A stretch of DNA of 8,215 bases from an uncultured Oscillospiraceae bacterium (GTDB lineage: Bacteria; Bacillota; Clostridia; Oscillospirales; Acutalibacteraceae). Shown here one piece after another: positions 1 to 5,109 of this stretch (position 1 is the first letter of the stretch; every line of letters starts with the position of its first letter). Where the stretch lies: the NCBI GenBank assembly GCA_900555805.1, contig USMJ01000041.1:1-8215 (forward strand). Reading direction: 5' to 3'. The notes beneath the pieces are model-generated. The model was given only the letters and a program-made list of their open reading frames with translations. It had not been told where the DNA came from and made no database searches. Position numbers and translations under genes: made by a program.

Positions 1-600
1 GGCGGTTCGAAGTACACAGTCAACTATTATCTCAAGGGAACCGAGACAGCTCTCGCCGAGTCGGTCACGCTGAACGCAACAGCAGGCGAAACCGTCACAG
101 CCGAGCACAAGGAAATCCCGGGCTACGCATATGACGCGTCATCGGTTGACAGCGCAACGGTCAAGGGCGATAACAGCACGGTTATCAATCTTTACTACAC
201 CGCAAGAACAGATATCACCGCGACAGTCAGATTCGTTGACAAAAACGGCAAGACTCTTGCAGACGATATCACATTCGAGAACCTCACTATGGCTGAGGAG
301 TTCACATATGAACCTATCGAGATCGCAGGTTATATGACACCCGATCAGTATGCAATAGTTCTTGAGGCTGAAGGCAATGTACTCACATACACCTACACCG
401 CAAGAACCGACATCACCGCAACAGTCAGATTTGTTGACGAAAACGGCAACGCTCTTGCGGAAGATGTCACGGTAACCGGTCTCACCATGGCGACAGAGTT
501 CAAATATGATCCTATCGAAATCAAGGGCTATGTAACTCCGGCTAAGCAGACAATAATCCTTGCGGCTGACGGCAATGTACTCACTTACGAATACAAAGCT
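1..600 (+). repeat. Three tandem MucBP-like modules
   Basis: Three in-frame modules of about 65-69 codons lie at 1-207, 208-405 and 406-600. The second and third are clearly paralogous: both open with TDITATVRFVD, followed by NG, a GY(M/V)TP motif and GNVLTY(T/E)Y near the end. The first is more divergent, with GYAYD and a final VINLYYTAR. This pattern (VxYVDxxG ... GY ... VxYxY) fits the MucBP family of mucin-binding-type beta modules. The array probably continues upstream of the window, since the first module begins at the window edge. Confidence 0.75.
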
Positions 601-3600
601 ATCGAAAACGCCCTCAATTATAATGTCGAATACATCTATGTTGAGAACGGCGAAGAAATCACGATCAAAGCTCCGCAGACCATGAAAGCGACAGGCGGAA
701 AGCAGGTAGAGATCAGCTCCATAGTTGAAGCTATCGGCGGCTACACCTACGATCATGCGGCGGTCAACGGAGAGATAGCAACCGAGTTCACGGTCATCCA
801 TGATAACGACACAACGGTTAAACTTTACTATGTCATCAAGGACGGTCAGCATGATGACAACGATCCCGAAAGCGGCGACTGGTACACAGTAACGCTCAAG
901 GACGGCGACGAAGTAATCGGCAAGCTCGAATACAATGTCCGCACCGATATCAAGATCGACGATCTCACCAAGACGGGCTATGTATTCAACGGCTGGATTA
1001 TTGAATCGACCGACGGCAACTGGGCAGAAGTCGGAACAAATCTCGGTAAGGGTACCGACGGAGTTCTTGACATAGGAACAGGCAGATACGGCCATGTTAC
1101 GCTCAAGGCCGATTGGCTCAATTCGACCGATAACTACTACAAGATCGTTTACTACTACGGAACGGCAAGAGTTGATGACGGCGTACGCGTCAAGGCTGCG
1201 ACAGGCGAAGTTATCAGCCTCGCACCGGCTCAGAAGACGGTATTCGGCGGCGAGAATTACGCCCTCTATACCGACAAGGGCAACTACGACAACGGAACAA
1301 CAGTTGCCGCGGACGGCTCAACCGTTATCGAGATCTACTACGGTATTGATAAGAACGAAAACGGAACGCCCGACGATAAGGATCCCGTCTACACCGTTAC
1401 CTATAAGTACAACGGAGAGACTGCTACCGAGCAGGTACTCACAGGACTTGTACCGTCAGCGGTACCGAGCAAAGAAACGCTCAACGCGGCGGCACCCGAA
1501 GGACAGTGCTTCAAGAAGTGGGACGGCGATGTCACAGCTAAGATAACAGCGGATACAACATTCACAGCTATCTACGCCGAAGACAAGAACGGCAACGACA
1601 TTCCCGATGATGAGGAAACGCTCTACAAATTAACTGTCAAGTTCGTCTATGCAGACGGAGCAAAGGCAGACGAAGATCATGTTGAAGAAATCCTCTACGG
1701 CGTTGACTATTCGTTTGAAGCGCCCGCAAAGGAAGGCTTCGTAGCAGTACCGGCAACAATATCAGGCACAATGCCGAATAAGGATGTCGAAGAAACAATC
1801 GTCTATAAGGTTGACTCCAACCACAACGGCACACCCGACGAAGACGAGTTCCACAAACTCACAATCAAGTACGTCTACGCAGACGGAAGTGAAGCAGCAG
1901 AAACCTATGCGGCAGAGCTCAAGTTCGGCGCAGAATACAATGTTGAGTCACCGAAGATCACAGACTTCGTAGCTGATAAGCTCAATGTCACGGGTAAAAT
2001 GGGACTTGAGGATATCGATGTCACAGTCACCTACAAGGCTGACAAGAACAACAACGGTACACCCGACGAAGACGAGTTCCATAAACTCACAATCAAGTAC
2101 GTCTACGCAGACGGCAGTGAAGCGGCAGAAACCTATGCGGCAGAGCTCAAGTTCGGCACGGGATATGATATTGAGTCACCCGTGATCGCAGGCTATGCGG
2201 CAGACAAGACATTCGTAACCGGTATGATAGATATCAACGATGTCGAAATCACTGTCACATATACCGGAATCGAAGACGCTCTTAACTACAATGTTGAATA
2301 CATTTATGTTGAGAACGGCGAAGAAATCATGATCAAAGCTCCGCAGACCAATAAGGCGACAGGCGGAAAGAAGATAGATGTCAGCTCCATAGTTGAAACT
2401 ATCGGCGGCTACACCTACGATCATGCGACAGTCAACGGAAAGGCTGCGACCGAGTTCACGGTTATCAGCGATAATGACACAACTGTTACTCTCTACTACG
2501 TCATCAAGGACGGTCAGCATGAGGACAACAAGCCCGACAGCGGTGATCACTATAAGATCACATATAATGAGCTCGGCGGAGAACTCAGCGGAGAGTACAC
2601 CACAGAATACACAGTCAGAGACAACATCACGCTTCCCACTGTTACCAAGACCGGATATATCTTCACAGGCTGGACGGTCACAAAGGTTGAAAACGATTCA
2701 CCGAACTCATGGTATCTCGGCGTAAACCTCGGCAGTGAGACAGTCAACCTCGGCAACGGTCACTACGGTAACGTAACACTTACCGCAACATGGGTTGCAT
2801 CAGACAGCACGAAGTACACGGTAGTAACCGTCTACGGCACGGAAACCGTAACCGAGACAAAGTATGGCAAGACAGGTGAGCAGATCACGGTCGACGCCGA
2901 AAAGTGGGTCGACAGAAATGACACGACATACTTGCTCGTATCGACTGAGTTTGTACCCGAGGACGGTAAGATCTCGGCGGACGGCAGTTCGGTTGTCACA
3001 CTTACTTATAAGGTCGACTCCAACAAGAACGGAACACCCGACGAAGACGAGTTCCATAAGCTCACAATCAAGTACGTCTACGCGGACGGCAGTGAAGCGG
3101 CAGGAACCTATGCGGCAGAACTCAAGTTCGGCTCAGCATATGATGTTGAGTCGCCGAAGATCACAGACTTCGTAGCTGATAAGCTCAATGTCACGGGTAA
3201 AATGGGACTTGAGGATATCGATGTCACAGTCACCTACAAGGCTGACAAGAACAACAACGGTACACCCGACGAAGACGAGTTCCATAAACTCACAATCAAG
3301 TACGTCTACGCAGACGGCAGTGAAGCGGCAGAAACCTATGCGGCAGAGCTCAAGTTCGGCACGGGATATGATATTGAGTCACCCGTGATCGCAGGCTATG
3401 CGGCAGACAAGACATTCGTAACCGGCATGATGGCTCTCGAAGACATCGAAATCACCGTCACCTACGCCGCGAACAAGGCGACCGTCACATTCCGCTACAT
3501 GATCAGCGCCCACGACGAAAAAGTCGTCAGGGTCAAGGTCACGCTCGGCGAGGCGGTTCCCGCGAGCGAGATACCTACGGTCGAGACATATCATGACGGC

Positions 3601-4920
3601 GACTATGACGTTATATTCGTACGTTGGAGTGACAGCGTAACCGAACCCGTCACCTCGGATAAGGAGTTTGTCGCTGTGACCGAGAGAGTCTTTGTCCCGG
3701 CTGACTACGAGCTCGACAGAACGGCTGAAAGAGCCGACTTCAAGGGCTTCAACGACGCTGAAGAGCTCGCCGAAAAGATCATGCGCGAGTATGATCTCAG
3801 AGACGATATCGTCAGAGATCTCAACAAACTCATAGCTGACGGCTACGTTGACGCCGAAAGCGATCCGAGAACCGTATACGGTCAGGCCCACCAGGACGAA
3901 GTCAACGCCGCCGAAAAGGCAATCAGAGATTATATCATCGGTCTTGATAAGGATCGCGACGGCGAGATCGACGACGACTTTATCAAGAAATACACCGTAA
4001 CCTTCATGGTCGGCGATGTTGCAGGCGCAACGGTCACGGTCAAGAAGGGCGAAAGCGCAAAGTATCCGTCAGACGCTTCGGTAACGCTCACGAAGGGCGC
4101 GACAGATGAACTTCACTTCATTTTCACGGGCTTCGGCGACGGCGAGAACTTCTGGGAAGGCGACACCGTCACAAATGTTACCTCCGATATCACGGTCAAC
4201 GCTCTGTTCGAGGCTGAAGCCCACAGAGGCGGAAGCGCCGACTGCAAGCATAAGGCAACCTGCGAAGTTTGCGGTACTCAGTACGGCAATCTCGGCGATC
4301 ATAAGTTCGTGACGGTTCCGGCTCAGCCCGCGACCTGCACCGAAAAGGGTCACAACGCTTATGAGAAGTGTACGGTTTGCGGCACGATCAGAGGCGACGC
4401 AGGATTCACAAACGCGCTCGGTCACAAGGTTGACTTTGAACATGTTTACAGCACGGGTACGGCGGACGACGGCTCATACACATGGAAATCATATAAGTGT
4501 ATCCGCTGTGACTATAAGGAAGTTATAATCACGATAATCGCTCTCGACGAAGACGGAAAGCCGGTCAGCGGCGCGGAAGTCAAGGTCGGCGACGAAAGCG
4601 GAACGACCGACGAAAACGGAACATTCACCACCAAGCCTCTCGGCGACGGCGAATACAATGTTTCGGTCGACGACAAGAACGGTATGCTTAAGGGCGAGGG
4701 TACGCTTTATGTAAACGACGGCAACGTCAGCGGAAGCTTCACAAACGGATCAGGCAGACTGCACAGATACACCTGCGGCAAGTGCCTTTGCCACAGAAAC
4801 AACATCTTCGGCAAGGTTCTTCGCTGGTTATGCACTCTGTTCTCGGTTCTCTTCCGCAAGCACATCAGATGCTGCCCGGATATGGAATGGTACGGCGGAC
4901 TTATCAAGTGGCTCACCTGA
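1..4920 (+). CDS. Giant modular MucBP/InlB-repeat surface protein (5'-partial)
   Basis: The frame is open from base 1 to the TGA at 4918-4920, giving 1639 residues. The ATG at 289 is internal, because the same repeat pattern continues upstream of it. Module order by window residue: three MucBP-like modules (1-69, 70-135, 136-200); module A (202-295); InlB/Flg_new-like (296-372, with the GYVFNGW signature); a beta module (373-449); four modules each headed by an acidic DxNxNGxPDxxE linker (450-756); a second A (758-851), InlB-like (852-931, GYIFTGW) and beta module (932-1005); two more linker-headed modules (1006-1157). Then follow a helical, charged spacer (about 1241-1315), an EF-hand-like loop DKDRDGEIDDDF, another InlB-like module, CxxC pairs (1421/1424, 1457/1460, 1500/1503), a Cna-B-like beta domain (1508-1580) and a Cys/His tail. 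MucBP and InlB B repeats are typical of secreted adhesins, so binding to host or plant glycans or proteins is inferred; the ligand is unknown. No LPXTG, dockerin or SLH motif is seen. Confidence 0.93.
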   Translation, partial: GGSKYTVNYYLKGTETALAESVTLNATAGETVTAEHKEIPGYAYDASSVDSATVKGDNSTVINLYYTARTDITATVRFVDKNGKTLADDITFENLTMAEEFTYEPIEIAGYMTPDQYAIVLEAEGNVLTYTYTARTDITATVRFVDENGNALAEDVTVTGLTMATEFKYDPIEIKGYVTPAKQTIILAADGNVLTYEYKAIENALNYNVEYIYVENGEEITIKAPQTMKATGGKQVEISSIVEAIGGYTYDHAAVNGEIATEFTVIHDNDTTVKLYYVIKDGQHDDNDPESGDWYTVTLKDGDEVIGKLEYNVRTDIKIDDLTKTGYVFNGWIIESTDGNWAEVGTNLGKGTDGVLDIGTGRYGHVTLKADWLNSTDNYYKIVYYYGTARVDDGVRVKAATGEVISLAPAQKTVFGGENYALYTDKGNYDNGTTVAADGSTVIEIYYGIDKNENGTPDDKDPVYTVTYKYNGETATEQVLTGLVPSAVPSKETLNAAAPEGQCFKKWDGDVTAKITADTTFTAIYAEDKNGNDIPDDEETLYKLTVKFVYADGAKADEDHVEEILYGVDYSFEAPAKEGFVAVPATISGTMPNKDVEETIVYKVDSNHNGTPDEDEFHKLTIKYVYADGSEAAETYAAELKFGAEYNVESPKITDFVADKLNVTGKMGLEDIDVTVTYKADKNNNGTPDEDEFHKLTIKYVYADGSEAAETYAAELKFGTGYDIESPVIAGYAADKTFVTGMIDINDVEITVTYTGIEDALNYNVEYIYVENGEEIMIKAPQTNKATGGKKIDVSSIVETIGGYTYDHATVNGKAATEFTVISDNDTTVTLYYVIKDGQHEDNKPDSGDHYKITYNELGGELSGEYTTEYTVRDNITLPTVTKTGYIFTGWTVTKVENDSPNSWYLGVNLGSETVNLGNGHYGNVTLTATWVASDSTKYTVVTVYGTETVTETKYGKTGEQITVDAEKWVDRNDTTYLLVSTEFVPEDGKISADGSSVVTLTYKVDSNKNGTPDEDEFHKLTIKYVYADGSEAAGTYAAELKFGSAYDVESPKITDFVADKLNVTGKMGLEDIDVTVTYKADKNNNGTPDEDEFHKLTIKYVYADGSEAAETYAAELKFGTGYDIESPVIAGYAADKTFVTGMMALEDIEITVTYAANKATVTFRYMISAHDEKVVRVKVTLGEAVPASEIPTVETYHDGDYDVIFVRWSDSVTEPVTSDKEFVAVTERVFVPADYELDRTAERADFKGFNDAEELAEKIMREYDLRDDIVRDLNKLIADGYVDAESDPRTVYGQAHQDEVNAAEKAIRDYIIGLDKDRDGEIDDDFIKKYTVTFMVGDVAGATVTVKKGESAKYPSDASVTLTKGATDELHFIFTGFGDGENFWEGDTVTNVTSDITVNALFEAEAHRGGSADCKHKATCEVCGTQYGNLGDHKFVTVPAQPATCTEKGHNAYEKCTVCGTIRGDAGFTNALGHKVDFEHVYSTGTADDGSYTWKSYKCIRCDYKEVIITIIALDEDGKPVSGAEVKVGDESGTTDENGTFTTKPLGDGEYNVSVDDKNGMLKGEGTLYVNDGNVSGSFTNGSGRLHRYTCGKCLCHRNNIFGKVLRWLCTLFSVLFRKHIRCCPDMEWYGGLIKWLT
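604..885 (+). repeat. Module A, copy 1 (94 codons)
   Basis: This is the first of two long paralogous modules; the other is at 2272-2553. Both are exactly 94 codons and share the segments YNVEYIYVENGEE, IGGYTYDHA and YYVIKDGQH, ending in an acidic low-complexity linker (DDNDPESGD here). Nucleotide differences are scattered and many are silent, so this is an older duplication than the 272-bp exact repeats downstream. The fold is probably MucBP-like beta. Each copy is followed directly by an InlB-like module (886-1116 here). Confidence 0.8.
886..1116 (+). repeat. InlB B/Listeria-Bacteroides-type repeat, copy 1
   Basis: This 77-codon module has the family signature: a beta strand, then a KTGYVFNGW motif, then a closing HVTLKADW. 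It matches the Listeria-Bacteroides repeat (Flg_new/InlB B) layout, a small beta-grasp-like unit common in Gram-positive surface proteins. A paralogous copy lies at 2554-2793, and a more divergent one with FIFTGFGDG lies around 3982-4215. Confidence 0.75.
1813..2268 (+). repeat. Tandem linker-headed modules B1-B2, first pair
   Basis: Two modules of exactly 228 bp (76 codons) lie at 1813-2040 and 2041-2268. Each opens with an acidic linker (DSNHNGTPDEDE, then DKNNNGTPDEDE) that resembles a calcium-binding thrombospondin type 3 or EF-hand-like loop. A shared half follows (HKLTIKYVYADGSEAAETY...), about 39 residues per module including the linker, then a half that differs between B1 (VESPKITDFVADK) and B2 (IESPVIAGYAADK). 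The pair recurs at 3016-3471. Confidence 0.9.
1951..2222 (+). repeat. 272-bp perfect direct repeat, copy 1
   Basis: Read base by base, this stretch is identical to 3154-3425, including all third codon positions. The copies are offset by 1203 bp (401 codons), which keeps the reading frame. The stretch covers the second half of B1 and most of B2 and stops abruptly on both sides (tca versus tcg just before it, ggt versus ggc just after). Recent duplication or gene conversion is inferred. In a metagenomic assembly it could also be a repeat-resolution artefact. Confidence 0.95.
2272..2553 (+). repeat. Module A, copy 2 (94 codons)
   Basis: This is the paralogue of 604-885 and has the same length. 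It shares YNVEYIYVENGEE and YYVIKDGQH but has its own substitutions, and its acidic tail is EDNKPDSGD. It marks the start of the second super-block, whose InlB-like module follows directly at 2554. Confidence 0.8.
2554..2793 (+). repeat. InlB B/Listeria-Bacteroides-type repeat, copy 2
   Basis: This 80-codon module begins KITYNELGGELSGEY, carries KTGYIFTGW in the middle and closes with NVTLTATW, the canonical end of this repeat family. It is closer to the family consensus than copy 1 at 886-1116. A beta module (2794-3015) and then the second B1-B2 pair follow. Confidence 0.8.
3016..3471 (+). repeat. Tandem linker-headed modules B1'-B2', second pair
   Basis: Two modules of exactly 228 bp lie at 3016-3243 and 3244-3471, repeating the pair at 1813-2268. 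The linkers read DSNKNGTPDEDE and DKNNNGTPDEDE. They differ from the first pair mainly at the outer edges: AGTYAAELKFGSAYD in B1', and MMALEDIEITVTY closing B2'. The interior is the 272-bp perfect repeat. Confidence 0.9.
3154..3425 (+). repeat. 272-bp perfect direct repeat, copy 2
   Basis: Identical to 1951-2222. As a side effect, the other frames also carry identical spurious open frames in both copies (from 1985 and from 3188). The match ends just after the codon pair for VT in VTG(M), where the sequences diverge into different module endings. Confidence 0.95.
4747..4917 (+). other. Cys/His-rich hydrophobic C-terminal tail, putative anchoring or sorting signal
   Basis: The last 57 residues of the surface protein differ from the acidic beta modules before them. 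They contain CGKCLCH (from 4774), then IFGKVLRWLCTLFSVLF, a basic RKHIR, a CC pair (4870-4875), PDMEWY and a short GGLIKWLT end. The order metal-ligand-like cluster, hydrophobic and basic helix, then cysteines is not a canonical LPXTG signal: there is no LPXTG and the hydrophobic stretch is interrupted by Lys and Arg. From memory, related CxCH...hydrophobic...CxC/CC tails end other Clostridia repeat proteins. A role in envelope attachment or export is inferred only. Confidence 0.5.
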
Positions 4921-4958
4921 TAAGCTCACACGGCTGAATCTGTAAACCGAATAACACA

Positions 4959-4993
4959 GGACGCTCCGATTTTCGGAGCGTCCGTCTTTTTTT
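4959..4993 (+). terminator. Rho-independent terminator of the surface-protein gene
   Basis: A perfect 11-bp GC-rich stem (ggacgctccga at 4959-4969 pairing with tcggagcgtcc at 4973-4983) with a TTT loop is followed by GTC and then seven T's at 4987-4993. It starts 38 nt after the stop codon of the adhesin gene. It should end that transcript before the promoter of the next gene. Confidence 0.95.
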
Positions 4994-5003
4994 CATCCTT
5001 TTA

Positions 5004-5032
5004 TTTACAAAGCTTGCGTTTTGGTGTATACT
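5004..5032 (+). promoter_or_regulatory. Sigma-A-type promoter for the pseudokinase operon
   Basis: A -35 box TTTACA (5004-5009) and a -10 box TATACT (5027-5032) are separated by exactly 17 nt; each differs from consensus by one base. It lies just past the terminator, with a T-rich stretch upstream. The predicted transcription start is near 5039-5040, leaving a leader of about 70 nt before the ATG at 5110. Confidence 0.8.
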
Positions 5033-5045
5033 AAAACAGAATGGA

Positions 5046-5076
5046 TACGTTTCGGTAAGAACACACCCGGAGCGTA
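5046..5076 (+). promoter_or_regulatory. Leader hairpin in the pseudokinase 5' UTR
   Basis: tacgtttcgg (5046-5055) can pair with ccggagcgta (5067-5076) as a 10-bp RNA stem with two G-U wobbles and an 11-nt loop. It sits entirely between the predicted start site and the SD and has no T tract after it, so it is not a terminator. A role in mRNA stability or control is possible but unproven, and it matches no riboswitch class I recognise. Confidence 0.45.
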
Positions 5077-5094
5077 CCCGACAGTCTCTTTCAG

Positions 5095-5100
5095 TGAGGT
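5095..5100 (+). promoter_or_regulatory. Shine-Dalgarno site for the pseudokinase
   Basis: The sequence tgaggt, matching the anti-SD core, lies 9 nt before the ATG at 5110. This supports that start over the out-of-frame ATG at 5114. Confidence 0.75.
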
Positions 5101-5109
5101 TTAATTTTT

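Noticed and set aside
139..1095. 318-codon minus-strand open frame antisense to the surface protein
   Set aside because: It lies wholly opposite an obviously coding repeat array, resembles no family, and similar antisense frames recur at 2176-2550 and 3379-3891 only because the sense repeats recur. It is a codon-bias shadow.
1985..3388. Identical 66-codon plus-strand open frames at 1985-2185 and 3188-3388, with Arg/Ser/Thr-rich products
   Set aside because: They are out-of-frame readings of the 272-bp repeat inside the real gene; the low-complexity composition is typical of shifted frames.
1813..3471. CRISPR-like or mobile-element repeats
   Set aside because: Repeats are long, in-frame, multiples of three and protein-coding; there are no short palindromic repeats with unique spacers, no inverted ends and no transposase.
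3946..3981. Dockerin domain
   Set aside because: Only a single EF-hand-like loop (DKDRDGEIDDDF) is present here. The paired loops and helices of a dockerin are missing.
4860..4920. LPXTG sortase signal at the end of the surface protein
   Set aside because: No LPXTG-like motif occurs, and the hydrophobic stretch is followed by CCPDMEWY rather than a short basic tail.
5041..5058. Five-codon upstream ORF (MDTFR) in the leader
   Set aside because: Its ATG lies almost at the predicted transcription start with no SD before it, so translation is not supported.
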